DNA of 64,000 nucleotides from the NCBI GenBank assembly GCA_937922675.1, contig CALAJN010000001.1, positions 1 to 64,000 on the forward strand, in the 5' to 3' direction. Every line of letters starts with the position of its first letter. Positions within the stretch are counted from its first letter, which is position 1. Both the position numbers and the translations under genes were made by a program. A model generated the notes under the pieces. That model had not been told where the DNA came from, searched no databases, and saw nothing but the letters and a program-made list of their open reading frames with translations. The DNA comes from an uncultured Granulosicoccaceae bacterium (GTDB lineage: Bacteria; Pseudomonadota; Gammaproteobacteria; Granulosicoccales; Granulosicoccaceae). Positions 28,715 to 38,182 of the stretch are shown here, piece by piece.

Positions 28715-31684
28715 TCAGTTCGAACGCGTTGCCACTTTTTTGCTGGCACGCTTGCGCGCTTGTGCTGCAGGCTTCTTGGCTGACGTCTTTTTTTGCGAGT
28801 TGTCTTGTTTCCTGGGTTGGGTCTTGGCTCGAACCTTGGTTTGCGGCCTCTTGTCATCACTCAGCAATCGGGACAAATAGCGGCCGGTATGTGAGGCATC
28901 ATTGTCAGCCACTGACTCAGGTGTGCCCGCGGTGACTAGCTCGCCCCCACCGGCCCCTCCCTCAGGTCCCATGTCTACAATCCAGTCAGCTGTCTTGATC
29001 ACATCCAGATTGTGTTCAATGATGATGACGGTGTTGCCCGCATCACGCAGACGCGCCAATACCTTCAGCAAGGCTGCGACATCTTCAAAGTGCAAGCCTG
29101 TCGTCGGCTCATCGAGCACGTAAAGCGTTTGTCCGGTGTCTCGTTTGGAGAGCTCACGGGCCAGTTTGATACGCTGAGCTTCTCCCCCGGAGAGGGTCGT
29201 CGCGTTCTGACCGAGCGTGATATAGCTCAGGCCGACATCCATCAAGGTCTCCAGTTTGCGTGCGAGCACAGGCACGGCACTGAAGAACTCAAGCGCGTCT
29301 TCCACTGTCATTTCCAGCACGTCGTGAATGTTCCGGCCCTTGTAGCGGATGTCGAGCGTCTCCCGGTTGTAGCGTTGTGCCTTGCACACGTCACAGGCCA
29401 CATACACGTCGGGTAAAAAATGCATCTCGACCTTTACAAGGCCATCACCCTGACAGGCCTCACAACGACCGCCCTTGACGTTGAAGCTGAAGCGTCCAGG
29501 TTCGTAGCCACGTGAGCGCGCTTCAGGTGTGCCTGAGAACAACTCGCGTATCGGTGCAAACAGTCCGGAATAGGTAGCAGGGTTGCTGCGAGGAGTCCTG
29601 CCGATTGCGCCTTGATCAATAGCCACAACCCTGTCAACAGCGTCGAGTCCGGTAATCGCTTGCACATTACTGGCGCGTTCGCGGGCCCGGTTGATGATGG
29701 CGGTTGCCTCGGCTAACAAGGTGTCATTGACAAGGGTTGATTTGCCGGAGCCTGAAACCCCGGTCACACACGTCATCAAGCCAACCGGGAATTGCACATC
29801 AACCGACTTCAGGTTGTTGCCAGTGGCTTTCTCAATACCGATCCATTGCTTGCCAGGCTCGCGCCTTGGCGGGATATCAATGCGTCGTGTGCCCGACAAG
29901 TATTGGCCGGTCAGCGAGTGTTTGCTGGACATGATGTCCTTGGGTGTGCCTGAGGCCACTATGTGACCCCCATGTACCCCGGCTCCTGGCCCAATGTCGA
30001 TGACGAAGTCAGCGGCGCGAATCGCATCCTCGTCGTGCTCCACCACGATCACGGTATTGCCAAGATCACGCAGAAAAGTCAGTGTGGCGAGTAGGCGATC
30101 GTTGTCTCGTTGATGCAGTCCAATCGAGGGCTCGTCGAGTACATACATCACTCCCTGCAGGCCCGCGCCTATTTGACTGGCCAGGCGTATGCGTTGCGCC
30201 TCGCCGCCGGAGAGCGTCCCGGCGCTTCGCTCAAGCGACAGGTAGTCAAGGCCCACATTGACCAGAAAACTCAGGCGTTGTGTGATTTCCTTGGTGATCT
30301 TGTCGCCGATTTCCTTCCTGGCGCCTTTGAGTGGCAAGGCTTCAATGAGCTGTCGTGCCTCGTCGATCGAGGCACTCACAATCTCTGGCAGGGTGCGGCC
30401 AGCGACACGCACATGGCGGGAAGCTTCATTCAGCCTCGCACCGTTGCATGTCGGGCACACACGACTCGAGGCAAGTTTGGCCAGTTCCTCGCGTACGGAG
30501 TTGGATTCGGTTTCCCGAAAACGTCTCTCCAGATTAGGTATGACACCTTCGAAGCGGTGTACGCTCTCGCGCGCCGTGCCGCCAGTCTCTGCATCACGGG
30601 CGGTCAGGTGACTGAAGCGAATCTCTTCATCGCCACTGCCGTACAGTATGGCTCGTCGAATGCGTTCGGGGAGCTCATCGAACACGGTCTCGACATCAAA
30701 CTTGTAGTGCCTGGCGAGCGACTGGAGCATTTGAAAGTACCAGCCGTTACGTCGGTCCCAGCCGCGCACGGCTCCGTCGGCGAGGCTGATGCTGCTGTCG
30801 GTGACGACGCGCGCCGGATCAAAATACTGGCTGACCCCAAGCCCGTCGCAGTCTGGGCAGGCACCTTGTGGGGCATTGAATGAAAAACTGCGTGGTTCGA
30901 GCTCGGGCATGGAATAGCCGCAACGCCTGCAGGCATAGCGCGTTGAAAACACCAGATCCTCACCACTGTTGTCCAGCGCTGTCACGTAGGCGGTGCCCTC
31001 GCCGAGCGTGGTCGCTGTTTCGAAAGACTCTGCCAGTCGCAGCGACAGGTCCTCGCGCACCTTGAAGCGGTCTACAACGACATCCACGTCGTGCTTTTTG
31101 CGTGCGTCGAGCTTGATCTCGCCGTCGAGTTCGGTCAGCGTGCCATTCACTCGGACGCGCAGATAGCCTTGCGCGCGCAACCGATCAAATACCGTCGCAT
31201 GGTCGCCCTTGCGGCCCTGCACAACTGGAGCAAGAAGCGCCAATGCCTTCCCCTGGGGTTGGGCCAGGACCGCGTCAACCATCTCGCTGATCGTCTGGGC
31301 ATCGAGCGGCTCGCCATGAGTCGGGCAGTGTGGTGTGCCGACCCGCGCGAACAACAGGCGAAGGTAGTCGTGGACCTCGGTGATCGTGCCGACGGTGGAC
31401 CGAGGATTGTGGGAAGTCGACTTCTGTTCGATTGAGATGGACGGCGACAGGCCGTCGATCAAATCGACATCAGGCTTTTCCATGACCGACAAAAACTGTC
31501 GGGCATAGGCGGACAACGACTCCACGTAGCGCCGCTGACCCTCCGCGAACAAAGTGTCAAAGGCGAGCGACGACTTCCCGCTTCCCGATAGGCCGGTTAT
31601 CACGATCAGCGCATCGCGCGGCAGATCGATGTCAACGTCCTTCAGGTTGTGAGTCCGCGCGCCGCGGATGCGAATACTGTCCAT
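28715..31684 (-). CDS. uvrA: Excinuclease ABC subunit A
   Basis: This 989-residue damage-recognition ATPase of nucleotide excision repair has two ABC modules. The first has [20 protein letters not shown] and zinc cysteines in [18 protein letters not shown]...ACPDCDGLG. The second has [17 protein letters not shown] and [16 protein letters not shown]...[10 protein letters not shown], with two LSGGEAQRI signatures. The ATG at 31684 gives [18 protein letters not shown], the family start; 51 open codons upstream have no similarity. The last 45 or so residues form a Lys/Arg-rich tail ([19 protein letters not shown]) that E. coli UvrA lacks. Confidence 0.98.
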   Translation of the reverse strand: MDSIRIRGARTHNLKDVDIDLPRDALIVITGLSGSGKSSLAFDTLFAEGQRRYVESLSAYARQFLSVMEKPDVDLIDGLSPSISIEQKSTSHNPRSTVGTITEVHDYLRLLFARVGTPHCPTHGEPLDAQTISEMVDAVLAQPQGKALALLAPVVQGRKGDHATVFDRLRAQGYLRVRVNGTLTELDGEIKLDARKKHDVDVVVDRFKVREDLSLRLAESFETATTLGEGTAYVTALDNSGEDLVFSTRYACRRCGYSMPELEPRSFSFNAPQGACPDCDGLGVSQYFDPARVVTDSSISLADGAVRGWDRRNGWYFQMLQSLARHYKFDVETVFDELPERIRRAILYGSGDEEIRFSHLTARDAETGGTARESVHRFEGVIPNLERRFRETESNSVREELAKLASSRVCPTCNGARLNEASRHVRVAGRTLPEIVSASIDEARQLIEALPLKGARKEIGDKITKEITQRLSFLVNVGLDYLSLERSAGTLSGGEAQRIRLASQIGAGLQGVMYVLDEPSIGLHQRDNDRLLATLTFLRDLGNTVIVVEHDEDAIRAADFVIDIGPGAGVHGGHIVASGTPKDIMSSKHSLTGQYLSGTRRIDIPPRREPGKQWIGIEKATGNNLKSVDVQFPVGLMTCVTGVSGSGKSTLVNDTLLAEATAIINRARERASNVQAITGLDAVDRVVAIDQGAIGRTPRSNPATYSGLFAPIRELFSGTPEARSRGYEPGRFSFNVKGGRCEACQGDGLVKVEMHFLPDVYVACDVCKAQRYNRETLDIRYKGRNIHDVLEMTVEDALEFFSAVPVLARKLETLMDVGLSYITLGQNATTLSGGEAQRIKLARELSKRDTGQTLYVLDEPTTGLHFEDVAALLKVLARLRDAGNTVIIIEHNLDVIKTADWIVDMGPEGGAGGGELVTAGTPESVADNDASHTGRYLSRLLSDDKRPQTKVRAKTQPRKQDNSQKKTSAKKPAAQARKRASKKVATRSN

Positions 31685-31827
31685 CTGGCGGGCCTGTGAT
31701 GCGTCTGTGGATGGTACCGTGACGCCCGCACAAGGGCGAGGATTCCGACTTGAGTACTGAGACTGCCGTCGTCGGCGTAACCGATTCTGAAGCAATGGCT
31801 GCCACGCAGGTCGTAGAGGGGGGCGCG

Positions 31828-33162
31828 ATGAACGCAACCGAGCGTCGTGCGGCCTGGTCTTTGACCCTTATCTACATCGTCAGAATGATGGGTCTGTTCT
31901 TGATCCTGCCCGTCTTTACCCTGTTCGCTGGCGACTACACCGCAAGCACCCCTCTGCTGGTAGGGCTCGCCATCGGCATCTATGGCCTGATGCAGGCCGT
32001 GCTTCAGATCCCTTTCGGCATGATGAGTGATCGTATCGGGCGCAAACCGGTGATTGCTGCCGGGCTGCTGTTGATGCTCGTCGGCAGTGTGGTCGCAGCG
32101 ATGGCAGATCATATCGCTGTGGTGATTCTGGGCCGGGCTCTGCAAGGCGCGGGCGCAGTGGCCGCAGCCTTGATGGCGTTGGCAGCGGACCTGACACGGG
32201 ATGAACAACGCACCAAGGTCATGGCTATGCTCGGTGCGAGCATCGGTCTTGCCTTTGTGCTGGCATTGATCGTCGGGCCTGCGCTGCTGACCTGGTTCTC
32301 GATCGATGGTTTGTTCTGGTTGACTGCCGGCTGTGCGGCTGTAGCGCTTGCCTTGTTGTTTCTTGCGGTGCCTGATCCGGAGCGTTGCCACTACAACGCG
32401 GATACCGGCGCCAATGTGGCGACCATGAAGCGTTTGCTCGGTCACCGTGAACTACTGCGCCTTGATGCGAGCATATTCATGTTGCATCTGCTGATCACGG
32501 CAACTTTCTTCGCGGTCCCTCTGGCCTTGCTTGATACAGGTATTGGTCAAGCCGAGCAGTGGAAGGTATACCTGCCAACGGTGCTGCTATCGGTTGCGAT
32601 CATGGTGCCGCTTGCGATGATTGCAGAAAAGTGGGCCATGCGCGGTGTATTACTCGCGTGTATCGCGGCATTGTCCTTGTTGCAGCTCTACTTCGGTTTT
32701 GCCGGCGCGGGTCTCATGACTCTGGCGGTAGGTGTCACTCTGTTTTTTGGGTGCGTGAACACGCTTGAGGCCCTGTTGCCCTCTTTGGTGTCGCGGATGG
32801 CGCCTGCGGCCGCAAAAGGTAGCGCCATGGGTATCTACTCCAGCAGCCAGTTTCTGGGTGCTTTTGTTGGCGGAGTCGGGGCGGGTTTCATGTACGGCAG
32901 CGTCGGGCCGCGCGGACTTTTCATTGTGCTTGCGGTGCTCGGCCTGCTTTGGTTATTGGCTGTGTCCGGTTTTACGCCACCCCGTAAGGTGTCGACATTG
33001 CGTCGTAGCTTGAGTGAGGAGGATCTCACACAGCCAGATCAGACGATCGCTCGCTTGTCGGCGACGCGCGGAGTAGATGAGGTGGTGCTCGCGATTGATG
33101 AGGGTGTTGCCTACATCAAGGTCGACCCTGAGGTCTATCACGGTGAGCGGAGCAAGGACTGA
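31828..33162 (+). CDS. MFS transporter, YajR-like
   Basis: This 444-residue protein has 12 predicted helices. [21 protein letters not shown] leads into [10 protein letters not shown], the A-motif is [13 protein letters not shown], and [22 protein letters not shown] follows, all as in YajR and related MFS exporters. The C-terminal 60 residues ([18 protein letters not shown]) resemble the ferredoxin-like YAM domain of YajR. The ATG at 31828 has a strong AGGGGGG ribosome binding site; a TTG at 31750 is open upstream. It is divergent from uvrA, and its stop overlaps the SDR start by one base. Confidence 0.88.
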   Translation: MNATERRAAWSLTLIYIVRMMGLFLILPVFTLFAGDYTASTPLLVGLAIGIYGLMQAVLQIPFGMMSDRIGRKPVIAAGLLLMLVGSVVAAMADHIAVVILGRALQGAGAVAAALMALAADLTRDEQRTKVMAMLGASIGLAFVLALIVGPALLTWFSIDGLFWLTAGCAAVALALLFLAVPDPERCHYNADTGANVATMKRLLGHRELLRLDASIFMLHLLITATFFAVPLALLDTGIGQAEQWKVYLPTVLLSVAIMVPLAMIAEKWAMRGVLLACIAALSLLQLYFGFAGAGLMTLAVGVTLFFGCVNTLEALLPSLVSRMAPAAAKGSAMGIYSSSQFLGAFVGGVGAGFMYGSVGPRGLFIVLAVLGLLWLLAVSGFTPPRKVSTLRRSLSEEDLTQPDQTIARLSATRGVDEVVLAIDEGVAYIKVDPEVYHGERSKD

Positions 33163-33866
33163 TGGAAACCGTACTGGTCACCGGTGCCAATCGTGGTATC
33201 GGGCTGGAGCTCGTTAAAGAGTTCCTGAGGCGTGAGTATGACGTCCTCGCTACCTGCAGAAGTCCCGCCAATGCTGATGCGCTGACAGACTTGCAGCGCG
33301 CCGCAGGCAGCATAGGCTCTGAAAGCGGCCTCGATGTCCTCACGCTGGATGTCGCTGACTCCGCATCGATCAGCGCCTGCGCGCAAGCCTTGGGTGGGCG
33401 CACAATCGATGTGCTGGTGAACAACGCCGGTGTCATGAAGCGCGAGGCGGGCATAGCAGATATCGACTATGAACATTGGCTGCAGGCATTCTCCATCAAC
33501 ACTCTGGCGCCGATGCGGCTTGCTGGCACTCTCAAGCCGAATCTGTTGACTGCCAGCTGTCCACGAGTGGCAACGGTGTCCAGTCAGATGGGGTCGATCT
33601 CACGCGGCCGTGCAGGATGTGTCGCTTACCGCAGCTCCAAGGCAGCGGTGAATATGGCCATGCGCTCGCTCGCTGATGAATGGCGGGAGGACGGTATTAC
33701 CGTCTGCACCTTGCACCCCGGCTGGGTGCGCACGGATATGGGCGGCAGTGACGCGGATCTGACGCCAGAGCAAAGCGCCGCGGATCTGGTCTGCTTGATT
33801 GCCGGGCTGGATATGGCAAAGACTGGCAGCTTCTTGAATCACGATGGCACGGTGATGCCCTGGTAG
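33162..33866 (+). CDS. Short-chain dehydrogenase/reductase
   Basis: This 234-residue Rossmann-fold oxidoreductase has the cofactor motif VTGANRGIG at the N-terminus, DVLVNNAGV near residue 85, the active-site pattern Ser (VATVSSQMGSIS) and YRSSKAAVN, and PGWVRTDMGG, which is typical of the carbonyl-reductase/CsgA-like SDR group. Its substrate is unknown. It is translationally coupled to the MFS gene through a TGATG overlap. Confidence 0.9.
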   Translation: METVLVTGANRGIGLELVKEFLRREYDVLATCRSPANADALTDLQRAAGSIGSESGLDVLTLDVADSASISACAQALGGRTIDVLVNNAGVMKREAGIADIDYEHWLQAFSINTLAPMRLAGTLKPNLLTASCPRVATVSSQMGSISRGRAGCVAYRSSKAAVNMAMRSLADEWREDGITVCTLHPGWVRTDMGGSDADLTPEQSAADLVCLIAGLDMAKTGSFLNHDGTVMPW

Positions 33867-33895
33867 GGTTACCGCAATCGTGGCTACAGCGACCG

Positions 33896-33931
33896 TACAC
33901 AGCGTCTCGAATACTGTATATAATCCCTGTG
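33896..33931 (+). promoter_or_regulatory. Candidate ssb promoter with LexA-like half-site
   Basis: A -10 box TATAAT (33919-33924) lies 17 bases from TACACA (33896-33901, four of six matches). The -10 overlaps TACTGTATATAATCCCTGTG (33912-33931). Its left half is a perfect match to the SOS-box half-site TACTGTATATA, while its right half departs from the ACAGTA consensus. E. coli ssb and uvrA are LexA-controlled. A weak LexA site here is plausible but unproven. Confidence 0.45.
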
Positions 33932-34082
33932 TAGTTTGAGGAGGTGTAAACCAGTCGCCGTTTCAGCTCAGGCGCTGGCGGTATCGCCCATCGGGCAGCG
34001 ATCCTTGGGATACACTGCCGCCTCACGATCAATGATGAGCCGCAAGGAATGTGGCTCGACGACATCCAGAGAGGAGCAAGTC

Positions 34083-34544
34083 ATGTCACGTGGTGTAAAC
34101 AAGGTAATATTGTTGGGGACACTGGGCGCAGATCCGGAAGTGCGCAAAATGCCGAACGGCGGGGCGGTGACCAACATCAGCCTTGCAACCAATGAACAAT
34201 GGACGGACAAGCAAACCGGACAGCCGCAGGAGCGTACGGAGTGGCATCGGGTGACGCTGTTCAATCGGCTGGCGGAGATTGCCGGTGAGTACCTTGCAAA
34301 GGGACGTCAGGTATACATCGAAGGGGCCTTGCGCACGGAGAAGTATCAGGACAAGGAGACAGGTCAGGACCGCTGGTCGACTTCTATCATCGCGCAGAAC
34401 ATGCAACTTCTGGGAGGGTCGGGTGACGCTCGCCAGGGTGGTGACAACACCGCGCAAAGTGGCTCTCGCGCCAAGCCGATGCAAGCAACGCCAGAGCCTG
34501 CTCTAGCTGGTGATGATGGTTTTGATGACGACGTGCCGTTCTGA
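34083..34544 (+). CDS. ssb: Single-stranded DNA-binding protein
   Basis: This 153-residue protein has an N-terminal OB fold starting [20 protein letters not shown], with [35 protein letters not shown] and [17 protein letters not shown] Gly/Gln-rich linker follows, then the acidic tip DDDVPF that recruits repair and replication partners. The start is set by the AGAGGAGCA ribosome binding site and the family N-terminus; the frame is open 49 codons upstream. The nearby leftward uvrA mirrors the common uvrA-ssb neighbourhood, here separated by an MFS and an SDR gene. Confidence 0.97.
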   Translation: MSRGVNKVILLGTLGADPEVRKMPNGGAVTNISLATNEQWTDKQTGQPQERTEWHRVTLFNRLAEIAGEYLAKGRQVYIEGALRTEKYQDKETGQDRWSTSIIAQNMQLLGGSGDARQGGDNTAQSGSRAKPMQATPEPALAGDDGFDDDVPF

Positions 34545-35159
34545 CAGCCCGTACTGGCAAGGTGGTGGTGCTGCGTAGCAACGTTCCCGATAGCGTGGCA
34601 ACGGCGATAAACAATGCTGAGACCAGGCTTGCGCCGCCGCCCTGATCCTGTTGCCTGACCGCCGGCGAGGTCGTAGCGTGCGCCTTTGATTCCTCGCTCT
34701 CCAGTTCGGTAGTCAACGCTCCTGTGATGTTCAGCTCCAAAGGTTGTCAGGTTGTGGGATTTGGGGACACTATTGCAGTATCAGCAGGCCAGGCAACGGC
34801 ACGCCGGACAGCAGCAAGCGATGTGGCAAGCGCACGTTCACGTCCTCAAGGCGACCAACAGGCCGGAGGTGGATAACGAGAAGTGTCTTCGCGACCGAAC
34901 GGAGCCAGCGGCGCGATCACGTCAGGATTTCAGTGCTGCTGTCTTTTGAGGCAGAAACCTTGTTTGCCTCACACGTGGGCTCGCAAGGTGTTTCCACAGA
35001 GTCGTTGTGGGTCGGTGGAAGTCATTTGAGGTGGCGCGGGTTCTCGTAAAACGAGACTGACCTCTCGGTCGACCAACTGTTTCGTCGCAGCGGTACAAAT
35101 ATAAAGAAATCTTTATGTGCTTATGTGTAAAATGCCGCCTCCACCGAGGCAAGAGCAAC
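34545..35159. other. 615-base intergenic region between ssb and metK
   Basis: No convincing gene is seen. Several short frames exist on both strands, none with a recognisable family. One leftward frame starting with a TTG at 34740 has a Gly-rich stretch followed by a hydrophobic helix, but runs antisense into ssb and is closed just upstream. No strong terminator was found. The right end holds the metK promoter with an inverted repeat at 35101-35116. GAGGTGGATAAC at 34866-34877 recurs inverted at 38010-38021. Confidence 0.5.
35101..35133 (+). promoter_or_regulatory. Inverted repeat and promoter of metK
   Basis: ATAAAGA-AA-TCTTTAT (35101-35116) is a perfect 7-bp inverted repeat around two bases. 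It lies where the -35 region would be for the -10 box TAAAAT (35128-35133). The position suggests a repressor operator. The arms resemble the operators I recall for the SAH-sensing ArsR-family repressor SahR in front of metK and ahcY in other Proteobacteria. That link is from memory and inference; no similar site was found before ahcY. Confidence 0.5.
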
Positions 35160-36329
35160 ATGGCACAGGACTACATTTTTACTTCCGAGTCAGTCTCCGA
35201 GGGTCACCCGGACAAGATGGCTGACCAGATTTCAGACGCGGTACTCGACGCAATTCTTGCAAAGGATGCGAGCGCGCGTGTGGCCTGCGAGACCTTGGTC
35301 AAAACTGGACTGGTCATCGTGGCCGGTGAAATCACCACAACGGCCTACGTGGATCTTGAAGACCTTGTCAGAACCACGGTCAAGGACATCGGCTATGACA
35401 GCTCGGATGTGGGGTTTGACGGTGAGACCTGTGCGGTTCTCAATGGCATCGGCAAGCAATCGCCCGATATTGCTCAGGGTGTGGATCGAACAGCCCCCGA
35501 AGATCAGGGAGCGGGCGATCAGGGTCTTATGTTTGGCTACGCCACCAATGAGACTGACGTCCTCATGCCGGCCCCCATCAGCTACGCCCATAGGCTGGTT
35601 GAACAGCAATCGCGACAACGTCGTTCGGGGAGCCTGCCGTGGTTGCGACCGGATGCCAAAAGCCAGGTCACCTTGCGCTACAAAGAGGGCAAGCCCGTTG
35701 GGCTTGATGCGGTTGTCCTGTCAACGCAGCATGATCCGGACATCTCACTGTCTGATCTGCGCGAAGCGGTGATGGAAAACATCCTGAAGCCTGTGTTACC
35801 TGCGAGCTGGCTTGCCGAGTGTCCGGCTGAAAAAATACATATCAACCCGACGGGCAACTTTGTCATCGGCGGGCCGGTGGGTGATTGCGGATTGACCGGT
35901 CGCAAGATCATTGTTGACACCTACGGCGGTATGGCTCGCCACGGTGGTGGCGCATTCTCGGGTAAGGACCCCTCCAAGGTAGATCGCTCAGCAGCCTACG
36001 CCGGTCGTTACGTGGCCAAGAACGTGGTCGCTGCGGGTCTTGCCGAGCGTTGCGAAATTCAGGTGAGCTACGCGATTGGTGTGGCCGAGCCGACCAGTAT
36101 CAGCATCGACACCTTCGGTACCGGGGCGGTGGATGATCGTCGTATCGAAGCGATCGTTGCTGATGTATTTGACCTGCGCCCCTACGGCATAGTCAGCATG
36201 CTCGACCTGATTCGCCCGATCTATCAGCAGTCAGCAGCCTTTGGCCATTTTGGGCGTGAGCTCGATGACTTCACCTGGGAGAAGACCGACCGTGTCGATG
36301 CGTTAAAGCAAGCTGCAGGCATCAGTTGA
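35160..36329 (+). CDS. metK: S-adenosylmethionine synthetase
   Basis: This 389-residue enzyme makes SAM from methionine and ATP. The start gives [27 protein letters not shown] is the ATP-binding hexapeptide region, and [19 protein letters not shown] is the phosphate-binding loop. Metal and substrate residues in these motifs are intact. It is preceded by a GAGG-type ribosome binding site, a short leader and a palindromic site in the promoter. ahcY follows 136 bases downstream, giving a SAM-to-SAH cycle module. Confidence 0.98.
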   Translation: MAQDYIFTSESVSEGHPDKMADQISDAVLDAILAKDASARVACETLVKTGLVIVAGEITTTAYVDLEDLVRTTVKDIGYDSSDVGFDGETCAVLNGIGKQSPDIAQGVDRTAPEDQGAGDQGLMFGYATNETDVLMPAPISYAHRLVEQQSRQRRSGSLPWLRPDAKSQVTLRYKEGKPVGLDAVVLSTQHDPDISLSDLREAVMENILKPVLPASWLAECPAEKIHINPTGNFVIGGPVGDCGLTGRKIIVDTYGGMARHGGGAFSGKDPSKVDRSAAYAGRYVAKNVVAAGLAERCEIQVSYAIGVAEPTSISIDTFGTGAVDDRRIEAIVADVFDLRPYGIVSMLDLIRPIYQQSAAFGHFGRELDDFTWEKTDRVDALKQAAGIS

Positions 36330-36465
36330 CGTTTATCCATTCGTCATCTCCTAATACCTCTACTCCGCCGGCGCTCGAATGGTAGCTGCGCGGAGTCAAT
36401 CACTTCAAAGGCGCATGTATAGCTGTGCCGAAATCTGTTTAACGTAAGTTCAAAAAAGACACATC

Positions 36466-37776
36466 ATGAGCGCAACTGCCGAAACACTTCAGGGCGACTA
36501 CAAGGTCGCTGACATCGGTCTTGCTGACTACGGTCGCAAGGAAATCCGTATGGCGGAACACGAGATGCCGGGCTTGATGGCCTTGCGCGAAGAATACGCA
36601 GGCAAGAAGCCGCTTGCCGGTGCTCGTATTGCCGGTTGTCTCCACATGACGATCCAGACTGCGGTGCTCATCGAGACACTGGCAGAACTCGGTGCGGAGC
36701 TTCGTTGGAGTTCCTGCAATATCTTCTCGACTCAGGATCATGCTGCCGCTGCCATCGCTGCTGCGGGTATCCCTGTGTTTGCCTGGAAAGGCGAAACTGA
36801 GGACGAGGCCGAGTGGTGCATTCACCAGACCATCAAGGGGCCTGACGGTTGGGTTCCCAACCTTATCCTTGACGATGGCGGTGATCTTACTGTCATGATG
36901 CATAACGACTACCCCGAACTGATGGCCGGTGTAAAAGGCCTCTCGGAAGAAACCACCACCGGCGTTCACCGCCTGGTGGAAATGGCCAAGAAAGGCACGC
37001 TCAAGGTGCCTGCGATCAACGTCAACGATTCAGTTACCAAGAGCAAGTTCGACAATCTCTATGGTTGCCGTGAGTCGCTGCTGGACGGTATCAAGCGCGC
37101 TACCGATGTGATGGTTGCCGGCAAGATTGCCGTTGTCCTTGGCTATGGTGATGTCGGTAAAGGCTGTGCTCAAGCGTTTCGCGGGATGGGTGCGACTGTC
37201 TGGGTCACTGAAATTGATCCGATCAATGCACTGCAAGCAGCGATGGAAGGTTTTCGCGTTGTGCGTATGGATGATGTTGCAGACCAGGTCGACATCGTGG
37301 TCACAGCTACTGGCAATGTGAACGTGGTGACGCACGATCACATGCAGAAGCTCAAGAATGAATCCATCGTCTGCAACATCGGTCACTTTGACAATGAGAT
37401 CGATGTGGCGGGGCTGCGCCAGTACACCTGGGAGAACGTGAAGCCTCAAGTCGATCAGGTGATCTTTCCCGACGGCAAGCGCGTCACGCTGCTTGCTGAG
37501 GGGCGGTTGGTCAATCTCGGCTGCGGCACTGGCCACCCGAGCTTTGTCATGAGCGCCTCATTCACCAACCAGGTGCTCGCACAGATCGAACTTTGGGAGC
37601 GTGCCGAAAACTACAGCGTAGACGTGCACGTGCTCCCGAAGGCCCTCGACGAGAAGGTCGCACGACTGCACCTTGCCAAGATAGGCGCACAGCTCACGGA
37701 GATGTCCAGCGAGCAAAGCGACTACCTCGGCCTCGACACCGACGGCCCTTACAAGCCTGACCATTACCGGTACTGA
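36466..37776 (+). CDS. ahcY: Adenosylhomocysteinase (SAH hydrolase)
   Basis: This 436-residue NAD-dependent enzyme cleaves S-adenosylhomocysteine to adenosine and homocysteine. [16 protein letters not shown] lies near the substrate site, [20 protein letters not shown] is the catalytic segment (Lys and Asp), [11 protein letters not shown] is the NAD-binding loop, and the C-terminus ends PDHYRY, which reaches into the partner subunit's active site. It lies downstream of metK. The 136-base gap shows no SAH riboswitch that I could recognise. Confidence 0.98.
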   Translation: MSATAETLQGDYKVADIGLADYGRKEIRMAEHEMPGLMALREEYAGKKPLAGARIAGCLHMTIQTAVLIETLAELGAELRWSSCNIFSTQDHAAAAIAAAGIPVFAWKGETEDEAEWCIHQTIKGPDGWVPNLILDDGGDLTVMMHNDYPELMAGVKGLSEETTTGVHRLVEMAKKGTLKVPAINVNDSVTKSKFDNLYGCRESLLDGIKRATDVMVAGKIAVVLGYGDVGKGCAQAFRGMGATVWVTEIDPINALQAAMEGFRVVRMDDVADQVDIVVTATGNVNVVTHDHMQKLKNESIVCNIGHFDNEIDVAGLRQYTWENVKPQVDQVIFPDGKRVTLLAEGRLVNLGCGTGHPSFVMSASFTNQVLAQIELWERAENYSVDVHVLPKALDEKVARLHLAKIGAQLTEMSSEQSDYLGLDTDGPYKPDHYRY

Positions 37777-38182
37777 TGTCATGGGGTCGGACCCCATGAA
37801 GTAATTGATTTATAAGGAAAATGTGGTGAAATCCCCCTCGAATACATCGCTATTCGAGGGGTAATCGGGTGCTTTGGACTCGATTAGTGACCTGGGCACT
37901 GTTCCAGGCACGTGAGCGTGGTTGACGTCTGCCCGTTGCAATTGCCTCAAGTAATTGATAAATATAGTGAAATTTGTACATTTCGGGTAGCGGGGTGTGG
38001 CGATTTCAGGTTATCCACCTCATGTATCTGTTAGGGTTGTGGGTGAGAGGACGAAAGACAGCGCTGGTCGAAAGTCGGGCGCAAGCTCCACCGACATGTC
38101 TTCGTTAGTCCGGTTTTGTCCTGGCAGCGCCAGGGTTCGGAACGCTCGTCAATACTCCAAATACAAACACTAGAGGATTAGG
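37777..38182. repeat. Non-coding region with palindromes and related AT-rich repeats
   Basis: Directly after ahcY lies a near-perfect palindrome, CATGGGGTC-G-GACCCCATG (37780-37798). It is followed by AAGTAATTGAT (37799-37809) and an AT-rich stretch ending GGTGAAAT. The AAGTAATTGAT core returns at 37949-37959 with a similar AT-rich tail ending AGTGAAAT. Such GGGGTC-GACCCC palindromes with a following TTGATTTATAAGG-like stretch resemble the ends of REP/RAYT-type IS200-like elements in gammaproteobacteria. No transposase is present, so this would be a remnant or a non-autonomous unit. The rest of the region, up to proX, has no gene. A DnaA-box-like TTATCCACC lies at 38011. Confidence 0.55.
37834..37861. 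repeat. Perfect 11-bp stem-loop
   Basis: CCCCTCGAATA (37834-37844) and TATTCGAGGGG (37851-37861) are exact inverted copies around CATCGC. No T-run follows on either strand, so it is not a typical intrinsic terminator. It may be part of the REP-like element or serve as a transcript-stabilising hairpin after ahcY. Confidence 0.75.

Noticed and set aside
31685-31827. LexA box between uvrA and the MFS gene
   Set aside because: No CTGT-N8-ACAG-like sequence is present in this divergent region, although uvrA is SOS-controlled in E. coli.
34387-34740. Leftward open frame with a Gly-rich stretch and a hydrophobic helix, resembling a GlyGly-CTERM tail
   Set aside because: It starts with TTG directly after a stop codon, lacks the basic end of such tails and runs antisense into ssb. 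No upstream protein in frame was found.
34744-35049. Rightward 101-residue open frame between ssb and metK
   Set aside because: It has no recognisable domain, no clear ribosome binding site and codon use unlike the neighbours. It is probably random.
34950-35159. Possible SAM riboswitch before metK
   Set aside because: The predicted promoter box lies only about 25 bases before the metK start, leaving no room for a riboswitch in the leader, and no known SAM riboswitch core was seen.
36330-36465. Possible SAH riboswitch before ahcY
   Set aside because: The gap between metK and ahcY contains GC-rich pieces that look foldable, but I could not match the conserved SAH riboswitch core, so none is called.
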